Assembly (NCBI GenBank): GCA_019246495.1
Contig: JAFAQI010000150.1
Span: 1-5,521 of the forward strand
DNA from: Frankiales bacterium
Lineage (GTDB): Bacteria; Actinomycetota; Actinomycetes; JAFAQI01
Reading direction: 5' to 3'
Length of the DNA stretch: 5,521 nt
Below the pieces are notes generated by a model that was not told where the DNA came from, ran no database searches, and worked only from the letters and a program-made list of their open reading frames with translations. The translations under genes were made by a program, and so were the position numbers. Positions 1-5,521 of the stretch are shown here, piece by piece; the first letter of the stretch is position 1, and every line of letters starts with the position of its first letter.

Positions 1-1
1 C

Positions 2-211
2 GTGAAGTGCAAGTCCGGCTTCGTCGCGATCTCGGGTGGCGGTCACGTCGGCAGCAACAACAACTTCCCGCCCTACGCCAGCCCCGACGCTTTCGTCAGC
101 GAGTCGTCGCTGGACCAGAGCGGCCGAGGATGGCGGACGACGTTCACCGTCGCCTCGCCGCAAGGCGCCACTGAGTTCACGGCGATGGTGGTCTGCGTGC
201 ACCCGCGCTGA
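2..211 (+). CDS. C-terminal fragment of a probable secreted protein (5' end outside window)
   Basis: This is an open frame running in from the left edge and ending at TGA 209-211, giving 69 residues. The first visible codon is GTG, but I treat it as internal because the sequence starts in mid-domain. The segment has a cysteine at about residue 3, a glycine-rich turn (ISGGGH), several aromatic and polar beta-like stretches (GWRTTFTV, EFTAMVVCV) and a second cysteine at about residue 65. Two cysteines bracketing a small glycine-rich beta domain, ending shortly after the second Cys, recall C-terminal modules of secreted or cell-surface actinobacterial proteins of unknown function. A disulfide between the two is likely but inferred. 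No catalytic motif is visible. It converges on the oxidoreductase gene with 32 bases between stop codons. I am fairly sure it is coding; its function is unknown. Confidence 0.6.
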   Translation: MKCKSGFVAISGGGHVGSNNNFPPYASPDAFVSESSLDQSGRGWRTTFTVASPQGATEFTAMVVCVHPR

Positions 212-243
212 CGCGATCAAGCGGTTCCTGAGCGGCTAACGCG

Positions 244-1224
244 CTAGTGCGGTACGGCGACCGCCGGCGCGACATCTTGCAGGAAGCGCTCAGCTGACAC
301 GTCCGAGCCTTCGGCGTCGAGGAACAGGCAGATCACGTGCCGAGCTCCGGAGTCGATGAACGACTGAACCTTCGGGACAACCTCGTCGGGCGTGCCGATG
401 AAGTGGTCGGCCTTCACCGCATCAGCGAGCTCGGCCGGCGCGCCTTGCTCGGCGAGCAGTCGCAGAACCGTGTCGTCATTGCCGGTGAGGTCGGCGAGCC
501 GGAACACCGACCGGGTGATGCTCCCGGGTTCGCGGCCGACCTCGGCGCATGCCTTGTCGAGGACTCCGGAGAGCCGCCGGAAGTCCTCCAGCCCGACGTT
601 CCAGTTGGCGATGTCCGCAAGCCTGGCGGCCGCCCGCAGCCCTCGTGGTCCGTGCGTGCCAGTCATGATCGGTGGCTTGGCTGCCGGTCGTGGCGTGCAG
701 CTCGCGGCCTTCAGCCGGAGGTGCGTCCCGTCGTAATCGACCGCCGGGCGGGTCCAGAGCTCGGTCAGCGCCTCCATCGTCTCGATGAAGACCTCGACGC
801 GAGTGGTGGGTGACGGGAACTCGAGTCCGAAGGCGTCGAACTCAGGCTCGTCCCAGCCTCCGCCCAAGCCGAGGATGAAGCGTCCGTTCGACATGACGTC
901 GACGGCCGCACCCTGCTTCGCAAGGATCGCGATGTTGCGATAGAGCGCGCACGTGACGAGGGCACCGAGCTGCGCCCGGCGAGTGACCTGACTGAGCGCC
1001 GCGAGCGCGGTGTAGCTCTCGAAGTAGTTGCCGGTGCGGTCGCCGGCTGACGTCATCAGGTGATCGCTCATCCAGAGGTGGTCGTAGCCGAGCTCGTCCC
1101 AGGCCGTCGCCGCATCGCGCAGGCGCGCCCAGGCCTGCGTGCCCGGCGCGCTGCCGAACTCCCCCGCTGCGCCATGTGGCAGCACCGCACCCCAGCTGAC
1201 CGACCCCGTTGCGCTCGTCGACAT
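244..1224 (-). CDS. LLM class (luciferase-like) F420- or flavin-dependent oxidoreductase
   Basis: This encodes 326 residues, the normal length for a single-domain luciferase-like (bacterial luciferase fold, TIM barrel) oxidoreductase. In Actinobacteria most of these use coenzyme F420 and some use FMN; the cofactor and substrate cannot be told from sequence alone. Family signatures seen: an early strand (WGAVLPHG, residues 11-18), GYDHLWMSDH (46-55) after the first helix, the LGALVTC strand (86-92), SNGRFILGLGGGWDEPEF (112-129), and the late strand and helix PPIMTGTHGPRG...AARLADIANW (184-208). The C-terminus has HFIGTPDEV (274-282), which closes the barrel in this family. I chose the ATG at 1224 because GGAGA lies 9 bases upstream. 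An in-frame TTG at 1275 would add 17 basic residues outside the family pattern. It is divergent from the membrane-protein gene and convergent with the left-edge gene, so it is probably monocistronic. It is probably a cytoplasmic enzyme. Confidence 0.92.
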   Translation of the reverse strand: MSTSATGSVSWGAVLPHGAAGEFGSAPGTQAWARLRDAATAWDELGYDHLWMSDHLMTSAGDRTGNYFESYTALAALSQVTRRAQLGALVTCALYRNIAILAKQGAAVDVMSNGRFILGLGGGWDEPEFDAFGLEFPSPTTRVEVFIETMEALTELWTRPAVDYDGTHLRLKAASCTPRPAAKPPIMTGTHGPRGLRAAARLADIANWNVGLEDFRRLSGVLDKACAEVGREPGSITRSVFRLADLTGNDDTVLRLLAEQGAPAELADAVKADHFIGTPDEVVPKVQSFIDSGARHVICLFLDAEGSDVSAERFLQDVAPAVAVPH

Positions 1225-1233
1225 GCCGGTCAG

Positions 1234-1238
1234 TCTCC
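1234..1238 (-). promoter_or_regulatory. Shine-Dalgarno site of the luciferase-like oxidoreductase
   Basis: GGAGA on the minus strand, 9 bases before the ATG at 1224. It decides between this start and the upstream in-frame TTG at 1275, in favour of the shorter 326-residue protein. Confidence 0.65.
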
Positions 1239-1249
1239 GACCCGGCCGG

Positions 1250-1265
1250 GCGCATGACCATGTGC
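1250..1265. promoter_or_regulatory. Imperfect palindrome in the divergent spacer, possible operator
   Basis: The 16 bases GCGCATGACCATGTGC form two 7-base arms (GCGCATG and CATGTGC) that are reverse complements at 6 of 7 positions, with a 2-base spacer. The site is 26-41 bases upstream of the oxidoreductase ATG, where a regulator would overlap or abut a promoter. An exact reverse complement of the first arm, CATGCGC, recurs at 1340-1346, just before the likely start of the divergent membrane-protein gene. A perfect 10-base palindrome (CCCGGCCGGG, 1241-1250) abuts it but is of a kind common in GC-rich DNA. No regulator gene is in the window, so operator function is inference only. Confidence 0.3.
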
Positions 1266-1348
1266 CCGCGGACAAGCCACACGCTCACGGTTCTGTCGGG
1301 CGGCCAACCATCCTGGTGCGGTCGACCCCGCCGTGTTTGCATGCGCGG

Positions 1349-2398
1349 GTGCCACAAGGAACGGTCGCCGGACTGATCACCGCGAGCGGCGCAGACGTCT
1401 GGGTGGTGACGGACGACGTCGAGCAAGTGGTGCTCGTGCCCAGCGAATGGCGGGTGCTCACCGATCCGCTGCGGGTCACCGATGCGAGCGGCGAGCTCCG
1501 GCTTCAGGCGGGAGACGTCGTGGAGTTCGCGGAATCCCCGCAGCTGTGGGCTAGCGACCTGACCGTGATCCGGCGCAGCGATCGCCAACCGGTCGTGACA
1601 GAGATACCGCCGGTGGGCGCAGACGGCCGCCCGGACGGGTTCCTCGTGGATCTGCGGCGGGCGGTCTCCGTGTGGCGGCAGGCACCGATGCTGCCGTTGA
1701 CCGCGGTGGTCCTCGCGGCGGTGTCGATGCTTCCCCAGTTGCTGCAACCGCGGCCCGCAGGTTGCGGCCATGTCGGCGCCCCGGCCTGCACGTCCGGCAG
1801 CTTCGCGGCGTATGTAACGGCGCAGTTCTTCACGATCCCGGTGTTGATCGCAGCGCTCGGCTACTACGGCGCTGAGCGAGCGTGGTACCGCGAGTTCGCG
1901 CGCGGTCATCGCCCGCGGGTGTCGCGGGCGCTGGCACTGATCCCGCGCTACATCGGCCGCTACCTGCGGTTGGGCCTGCTGCTGTTGGCGTTCTCGATAC
2001 CGCTCTTGTTCGTGAGCAACAGCTCAGGTGCGATTTCGAGCGGCGTACGGATCTCGATCGTGGCAATCGCGAGCCTGGTGATCGATGTCCTGCTGACCTT
2101 CGTCACGCCTGCGCTGGCGTTCAACACCTCGTCGGCCTGGCGCGCACTGGGAATCGGGCTGCGGATGCTGCGCACCGGCTGGCCAAATGATCTTCCTTAC
2201 CTGCTCGTCCCGCCGCTCGCAGCGACGTTGTTCCTGCGAATCGCGCCGATCTCAGCGACTGGCGCAGGCCTGGTCATCACGACGTGCCTGGCTCCGCTCA
2301 TGACCTCCGCTTGCGCAGGTGCAACTGCATTTCTCTACCTCCGGCTGACCGGCGACCGGGCGCACGAGGGTCAGGCCATCTCTCGAGTCTCGGCTTAA
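1349..2398 (+). CDS. Six-helix integral membrane protein with soluble N-terminal domain, function unknown
   Basis: I do not recognise the family. From GTG 1349 the protein has 349 residues. Residues 1 to about 88 are a soluble, beta-rich region (VWVVTDD, VVLVPSEWRVL, GDVVEF) with a short small-domain look. Six hydrophobic segments follow at about 115-133, 153-174, 207-224, 233-255, 282-300 and 303-331. Basic residues cluster in the loop at 175-206 (RAWYREF, RGHRPR) and in the loop at 256-281, so N- and C-termini should both be cytoplasmic. Cys139 and Cys147 fall in the first outer loop and could form a disulfide. The stretch PALAFNTSSAWRALGIGLRML loosely recalls repeats in YciC/DUF975-like membrane proteins, which is weak evidence. 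The start is uncertain: in-frame GTG codons at 1262, 1316 and 1349 all lack a strong Shine-Dalgarno. I chose 1349 because homology-like sequence seems to begin there and it leaves room for regulation. It is divergent from the oxidoreductase gene and ends 24 bases from the M48 gene's stop codon. Confidence 0.75.
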   Translation: MPQGTVAGLITASGADVWVVTDDVEQVVLVPSEWRVLTDPLRVTDASGELRLQAGDVVEFAESPQLWASDLTVIRRSDRQPVVTEIPPVGADGRPDGFLVDLRRAVSVWRQAPMLPLTAVVLAAVSMLPQLLQPRPAGCGHVGAPACTSGSFAAYVTAQFFTIPVLIAALGYYGAERAWYREFARGHRPRVSRALALIPRYIGRYLRLGLLLLAFSIPLLFVSNSSGAISSGVRISIVAIASLVIDVLLTFVTPALAFNTSSAWRALGIGLRMLRTGWPNDLPYLLVPPLAATLFLRIAPISATGAGLVITTCLAPLMTSACAGATAFLYLRLTGDRAHEGQAISRVSA

Positions 2399-2422
2399 CG
2401 CAATCGGTTACGCGACCGCTTC

Positions 2423-3448
2423 TCAGTCCGGGGGTGGGCGGTCGTCCCGGACGCGGTCGGCGATGCGGACGCCGGCCGCGACGACCTCTTCGCCGATGCC
2501 CCGCAGCAGTTTCGTCAGCGCGTCAGCCGACTCGTCGATCTTCTGCCGGTACGACGCAGCCGCGTCGCGAGCGTCCGCACGAGCGGATGCCTGCCCGTCG
2601 TCCGAGCGGCGTGGGTAGTCGCCGTCGAGGATGCGCTGGTAGTCACCACTGTCGACCCAGGCGCGGAGTTCGGCGGCGCGAACAGCCGCGAGCGGATGCC
2701 GTTGTCCCTCGAGGTTGAGCAGCTTCACGACACCATCACGCAAGCTGCCAGTCGCGTCGTACTCGCGCGCCTGCTCGAGGAACGCGGTGATGTCCATCTC
2801 TCCGATCTCGCCGCCGCCGGCCATCTTCATCTGCGCGCGAAGTGCGGCAGCCGGGTCCTGCCCCGCCAACAGACCGGCGCGGTCGCATGACAGCTCGGAC
2901 TTGCGATACCACTCCTCCAGCGCGGCGAGCAGCGTTCGCAACCCGAGGTAGCCGATCGGCAGCCAGAACACTCGGCGGGACAGCGCAAGCAAGTGGCTGA
3001 GCATCGTCCGGTAGACCGCGTGGCCGGACAGGATGTGCCCGAGCTCGTGGCCGATCACGAACCGCAGCTCTTCGCTGTCGAGCATCTCGACCAGGCCGCT
3101 GGTGAGCACGAGGAAGGGCTGGTCCATGCCGAGAGTCATCGCCCGCGGCATCGGGTCCAGCACCACGAAGGTCTCCGGCAGGGCCGCCAGGTCGAGGATC
3201 CGACCGCCGTCGACGACAAGCGCGTGGACGTCCGGGAACTGCTGCTCGTCGACACGCACCGTCGACGCGAGATACATCAGCCGGTGGCTCCGCTCGCGCA
3301 ACAGGCCGGACAACCACTTCAACATCTCGTCGAAACCGCGCACCGACCGCAACGCCGTCAGCGCCGTACGGTCCGCGGGGTGCTCGTATGCGCGCGAACT
3401 GATCCCGGGTAGCTCGATCCGCTGCCGCGCGGGGTTGCCGGTGCTCAT
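2423..3448 (-). CDS. M48 family zinc metallopeptidase (HtpX/Ste24-like)
   Basis: This encodes 341 residues from ATG 3448. The zinc site is HELGH (His134, Glu135, His138) within VIGHELGHILSGHAVYR. The third ligand is probably Glu185 in SELSCDRAG, the usual M48 E-x-x-x-D arrangement. M48 enzymes are endopeptidases that often act in membrane-protein or envelope quality control; the substrate here is unknown. The N-terminus (ISSRAYEHPADRTALTALR, about 16-34) and the VLTSGLVEMLDSEELRFVIGHE run are typical of an actinobacterial subgroup. A hydrophobic stretch at about 151-177 lies between the zinc motifs and may associate with the membrane; there is no N-terminal signal or clear set of transmembrane helices as in HtpX. 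Residues 281-341 are a charged, probably helical tail. An upstream in-frame start at 3544 would overlap the neighbouring gene's end and add a basic, non-conserved extension. It lies 61 bases after the phosphotransferase and may be leaderless. Confidence 0.92.
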   Translation of the reverse strand: MSTGNPARQRIELPGISSRAYEHPADRTALTALRSVRGFDEMLKWLSGLLRERSHRLMYLASTVRVDEQQFPDVHALVVDGGRILDLAALPETFVVLDPMPRAMTLGMDQPFLVLTSGLVEMLDSEELRFVIGHELGHILSGHAVYRTMLSHLLALSRRVFWLPIGYLGLRTLLAALEEWYRKSELSCDRAGLLAGQDPAAALRAQMKMAGGGEIGEMDITAFLEQAREYDATGSLRDGVVKLLNLEGQRHPLAAVRAAELRAWVDSGDYQRILDGDYPRRSDDGQASARADARDAAASYRQKIDESADALTKLLRGIGEEVVAAGVRIADRVRDDRPPPD

Positions 3449-3455
3449 GTCCGCG

Positions 3456-3461
3456 ACCGTA
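3456..3461 (-). promoter_or_regulatory. Possible -10 box of a leaderless promoter for the M48 peptidase gene
   Basis: The minus strand reads TACGGT, matching the actinobacterial TANNNT -10 pattern, and ends exactly 7 bases before the ATG at 3448, which would put the transcription start at or near the A of ATG. No good Shine-Dalgarno precedes this ATG, as expected for a leaderless message. The hexamer 17 bases further upstream (CTGCGA) is a poor -35 match. The peptidase could instead be read through from the phosphotransferase gene. Confidence 0.35.
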
Positions 3462-3509
3462 CGCCGGGAACGCCCGCTTCGCAGCCTCAGTCCGCCGCGG
3501 CGCGGCTGG

Positions 3510-4586
3510 TCAGCTGAGGTTGCCGTCCAGAGCGGAGTGACCAATGCGCACGAGCGGCCCGATGCGTTGCGCCATCTCGATGAACCCCTCGCCGATCATC
3601 GCGCCGGCCCGGCCGCGCGCCGCGACGCCGGCACACACGACGGCGAGCTTGAAACAACCGAACCCGACGTACCAGGGAAGCGCGGAGATGTCGCGGCCGG
3701 TGCGCGCGGCGTAGCGGTCGAACAGCTCGCGCCGCGTCGGGAAGCCGTCGAGCGCGGTCACCGACGGCACGGCCATCGAGTCCTGCCGGACCGCGCCGTC
3801 GTCCTTCTCCTGCCAGTAGACGTAGAGCAGCCCGAGGTCGGCCAGCGGATCGCCGAGCGTCGACAGCTCCCAGTCCAGTACGGCGGCGACGACACCCGGC
3901 TTGGCCGGATCGAGCATCACGTTGTCGAGGCGATAGTCGCCGTGCACGATCGGCCCGGTCGGCTGACCCGGCAGGGTCTCGGCCAGCCGCTTCGCGAGCC
4001 GGTCGAGCTCAGGTCCGTCGTTCGAGTCCTCGGGCTCGGGAGTCGCCTCCCACTGCATCGTCCAGCGGCGGACCTGCCGCTCGAGATAGCCGGCCGGCTT
4101 GCCGTAGTCGCCGAGGCCGACCGCGCCGGGGTCAACCTCGTGCAACGCCGCCAGCACGTCGATCAGCCCCTCGCCGATCGCGCGACGCTCGTCGGGAGTC
4201 TCGGCGTAGCCGTCCGGAAGCTGCTCACGCACGATGTGTCCCGCGACCCGCTCCATCACATAGAACGGTGCGCCGAGGACGGACTCGTCCGTGCAGAGGG
4301 CAAGGGTCCGCGGCACGGGCACCGGCGTGTCCCACAGTCCGGTCATGACGCGGTGCTCCCGGCGCATGTCGTGCGCGGTCGGCAGCACGGTCGACAGCGG
4401 CGGACGCCGCAGCACGACGTCACCGGCCGACGAGGTCACGACGAACGTCAAGTTGGACTTGCCGCCGGAGATCAGCGACACCGACACGTCGCGCCAGGCG
4501 TCGTCGCCGAGCTCGGCCGCAAGGTAGGTGCCGACTGCGGCGGGAGGCGCCGCCTGCTCGGTCAGCGCCCGCAGGTCGTCCGTCAT
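3510..4586 (-). CDS. APH-type phosphotransferase, ACAD10/LvaA-like (probable hydroxyacyl-CoA kinase)
   Basis: This encodes 358 residues with a complete aminoglycoside-phosphotransferase/choline-kinase fold. Visible motifs in order: the nucleotide loop SGGKSNLT (40-47), the VVLRRPP strand (57-63) characteristic of the ACAD10-like subgroup, the hinge FYVMERVAG (108-116), the catalytic loop HGDYRLDNVM (215-224, with His215, Asp217 and Asn222) and the metal-binding VLDWELSTLGDPLADLG (236-252, Asp238). The family includes the kinase domain of ACAD10/ACAD11 and Pseudomonas putida LvaA, which phosphorylate 4-hydroxyacyl-CoA before an acyl-CoA dehydrogenase-like partner removes phosphate. A similar cytoplasmic role is inferred here; antibiotic modification is unlikely. 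The ATG at 4586 has GAGGG 7 bases upstream. It starts 4 bases after the thioesterase stop, so the two are probably co-translated. No acyl-CoA dehydrogenase is present in the window. Confidence 0.9.
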   Translation of the reverse strand: MTDDLRALTEQAAPPAAVGTYLAAELGDDAWRDVSVSLISGGKSNLTFVVTSSAGDVVLRRPPLSTVLPTAHDMRREHRVMTGLWDTPVPVPRTLALCTDESVLGAPFYVMERVAGHIVREQLPDGYAETPDERRAIGEGLIDVLAALHEVDPGAVGLGDYGKPAGYLERQVRRWTMQWEATPEPEDSNDGPELDRLAKRLAETLPGQPTGPIVHGDYRLDNVMLDPAKPGVVAAVLDWELSTLGDPLADLGLLYVYWQEKDDGAVRQDSMAVPSVTALDGFPTRRELFDRYAARTGRDISALPWYVGFGCFKLAVVCAGVAARGRAGAMIGEGFIEMAQRIGPLVRIGHSALDGNLS

Positions 4587-4590
4587 TCGC

Positions 4591-5109
4591 TCACCCTCGT
4601 GCGTCGTCCGGCGGCGCACCGTCCGCCGCTGGTTGCTCGTACCGACCGGCCCGTCCGGTCGCGGGAAGCACGACCTGGGTGCAGCGACTGCTCGCCACGA
4701 TGACGCCCTCGCTGTCCCGCAGCTCTGCCGCGCAGAACACGACCCGGCGGGTACGCCGCACGACCCACCCGCGGGCAGTCAACGTGCCCGGCCGCGCCGA
4801 CCGGAGGAACTCGACCCGCAAGTCAGCCGTGAGGAACGCCTGGTCGCGGTCGAGCACGGTCCAGCACGCACCGCCCATGCCCGCGTCCAGAAGCGCGGTG
4901 ACGAGGCCGCCTTGCACGATCGGCCCGCCCGCACTCGGGAAGCAGTAGTCCTCGGTCGCGTCCCACGCCACCTCGGTCGACCCCGGCTCCCACGACACCC
5001 GGCGGTAGCCGAGGGTCGCCCAGATGTGCGGCGGCTTGACCCGCTGGTGGTCCCACTGGTCGATGTCGGCGAAGCGCTCCCCCGCCGGGATCTGCGGTCG
5101 GTCACTCAT
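4591..5109 (-). CDS. PaaI family hotdog-fold thioesterase
   Basis: This encodes 172 residues. The hotdog core spans about 32-150, with the central-helix signature GGPIVQGGLVTALLDAGMGG (61-80). The HGG often seen in PaaI proteins is QGG here (66-68), and Asp75 sits on the helix where the family places its catalytic acid. The strands AFLTADLRVEFLRSARPGTL (91-110), GWVVRRTRRVVFCAAEL (114-130) and EGVIVASSRCTQVVL (134-148) follow the usual PaaI pattern. Such enzymes hydrolyse acyl- or aryl-CoA thioesters in the cytoplasm as tetramers; the substrate here is unknown. The tail after about residue 150 is acidic and not conserved. I chose the ATG at 5109 (MSDRPQ), with GGGAGA 11 bases upstream, over ATG 5130, which would bury that site. 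Its ATG overlaps the bioD stop by 8 bases, and its end carries the Shine-Dalgarno of the phosphotransferase. Confidence 0.88.
   Translation of the reverse strand: MSDRPQIPAGERFADIDQWDHQRVKPPHIWATLGYRRVSWEPGSTEVAWDATEDYCFPSAGGPIVQGGLVTALLDAGMGGACWTVLDRDQAFLTADLRVEFLRSARPGTLTARGWVVRRTRRVVFCAAELRDSEGVIVASSRCTQVVLPATGRAGRYEQPAADGAPPDDARG
4594..4598 (-). promoter_or_regulatory. Shine-Dalgarno site of the phosphotransferase gene, inside the thioesterase 3' end
   Basis: GAGGG on the minus strand, 7 bases before the ATG at 4586 and directly upstream of the thioesterase stop codon (TGA at 4593-4591). A ribosome finishing the thioesterase would be positioned at this site, which favours translational coupling. 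It also fixes the start at 4586 over the in-frame codon at 4619. Confidence 0.7.
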
Positions 5110-5521
5110 GGTGCGCAGAGTCTCCCGCATCACGGCCGGCGTCGCGCGGAGGTGTCCAGTCACCGCCCAGCTCGGGCGCGAGCGACGCCCGCGCGACTGC
5201 CGCGAACTCCGCCCGCTCGAGTCCGCCGGACCCGGCCGGTACGACGCCCAGCAACGGCGCCCCGGCGTAGCGCGGAAAGTCGGCAAGGTTGCTCCACTCG
5301 GCGACGCCCGGCGCGGAGGGCCAGGAGCCGATGACGACTCCCGCGCAGGCGAGGCGGCGGGCGCGCAGCGCTTCGGCCGTCAACGCGGTCGCGTTGAGTG
5401 CGCCGAGGCCGGCCGGTGCGACGACGAGCACGGGCGCGTCCAGCGCCGCGGCGAGGTCGGCGATGGTGTGGCCGTCGGCATCGAGGTGGACGAGCAGCCC
5501 GCCGGCTCCTTCGACGATGAC
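5102..5521 (-). CDS. bioD: ATP-dependent dethiobiotin synthetase BioD, C-terminal two-thirds
   Basis: BioD makes dethiobiotin from 7,8-diaminopelargonate, CO2 and a nucleoside triphosphate, the penultimate step of biotin synthesis, in the cytoplasm. The frame is open to the right edge; 139 residues are visible of a usual 220-240, and the N-terminal P-loop (GT-x-T-x-VGKT type) lies outside. Visible motifs: VEGAGGLL (residues 3-10 of the fragment, the conserved Glu loop that contacts substrate), ADLAAALDAPVLVV (21-34), the GLGALNATALTAEAL stretch (38-52) and GVVIGSWP (61-68), which replaces the VANRI-type base-recognition strand of enterobacterial BioD and resembles mycobacterial BioD. NLADFPRYAGAPLLGVVP (78-95) completes the domain. 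An open frame continues past the GTG at 5431 with family sequence upstream, so that codon is not the start. The stop (TGA 5104-5102) overlaps the thioesterase start by 8 bases. Other bio genes probably lie beyond the right edge; this is inference. Confidence 0.93.
   Translation of the reverse strand, partial: VIVEGAGGLLVHLDADGHTIADLAAALDAPVLVVAPAGLGALNATALTAEALRARRLACAGVVIGSWPSAPGVAEWSNLADFPRYAGAPLLGVVPAGSGGLERAEFAAVARASLAPELGGDWTPPRDAGRDAGDSAHHE

Noticed and set aside
212..243. Terminator between the left-edge gene and the oxidoreductase
   Set aside because: Only direct repeats of AGCGG are visible; I found no convincing stem-loop or T-run.
1139..1348. N-terminal extension of the membrane protein from an ATG at 1139 or 1223
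   Set aside because: It would overlap the oxidoreductase coding region or its start, the extension is Pro/His/Arg-rich with no domain character, and no Shine-Dalgarno is present.
842..1909. Long minus-strand open frame (355 codons) across the divergent spacer
   Set aside because: It is a shadow of the oxidoreductase and of the antisense of the membrane-protein gene; its composition is Arg/His-rich and it has no recognisable domain.
2405..2418. Small inverted repeat (CGGT, 6-base loop, ACCG) between the converging stop codons, as a bidirectional terminator
   Set aside because: The stem has only 4 pairs (a few more with a mismatch) and there is no T-run on either side, which is too weak to call.
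3510..4586. Aminoglycoside resistance gene
   Set aside because: The fold is shared, but the VLRRPP and LDWELSTLGDPLADLG motifs and the neighbouring thioesterase place it in the ACAD10/LvaA-like acyl-CoA kinase group.
3033..4703. Long plus-strand open frame (556 codons) opposite the M48 and phosphotransferase genes
   Set aside because: It is antisense to two genes with clear catalytic motifs, runs across both and the spacer between them, and is rich in Arg, His, Asp and Pro with no domain pattern, as expected for the opposite strand of GC-rich genes.
4528..5334. Plus-strand open frame (268 codons) opposite the thioesterase and bioD
   Set aside because: It is antisense to two well-supported genes, with Arg/Pro-rich low-complexity translation.

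Overview
The window is high-GC, gene-dense DNA that most likely comes from an actinomycete. The evidence is the strong G/C third-position bias, GTG and ATG starts, a luciferase-like oxidoreductase of the type usually F420-dependent in Actinobacteria, a BioD with the mycobacterial-type sequence, and an actinobacterial-type M48 peptidase. The genus cannot be fixed from this sequence. I see no RNA genes, insertion sequences, CRISPR arrays or phage genes. No gene-free stretch exceeds about 125 bases.

Left part (1-2398). A plus-strand gene enters from the left edge and ends at 211; only the last 69 residues of a probably secreted protein are present. It converges on a minus-strand luciferase-like flavin/F420 oxidoreductase (244-1224). 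A 124-base spacer (1225-1348) then separates this gene from a divergent plus-strand gene for an unrecognised six-helix membrane protein with a soluble N-terminal domain (about 1349-2398). The spacer has no TA dinucleotide, hence no ordinary -10 hexamer on either strand, but it contains a 16-base imperfect palindrome and a matching half-site that may be an operator.

Right part (2423-5521). Four genes run on the minus strand. In transcription order they are bioD (dethiobiotin synthetase, 5' end outside the window), a PaaI-type hotdog thioesterase, an ACAD10/LvaA-like phosphotransferase, and an M48 zinc metallopeptidase. The first three are tightly packed: an 8-base overlap, then a 4-base gap. 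They look like one translationally coupled unit. The peptidase follows after 61 bases, with no good Shine-Dalgarno but a TANNNT box exactly 7 bases before its ATG, so it may have its own leaderless promoter. It converges on the membrane-protein gene with only 24 bases between stop codons.

How the genes may work together: bioD makes the biotin precursor dethiobiotin. The thioesterase and phosphotransferase fit acyl-CoA metabolism, since related kinases phosphorylate 4-hydroxyacyl-CoA, but no partner acyl-CoA dehydrogenase lies in the window. The coupling of these two genes to bioD is the most interesting feature. I found no clear evidence of a wholly new defence or mobile system; most of the window reads as ordinary chromosomal housekeeping and catabolic genes.
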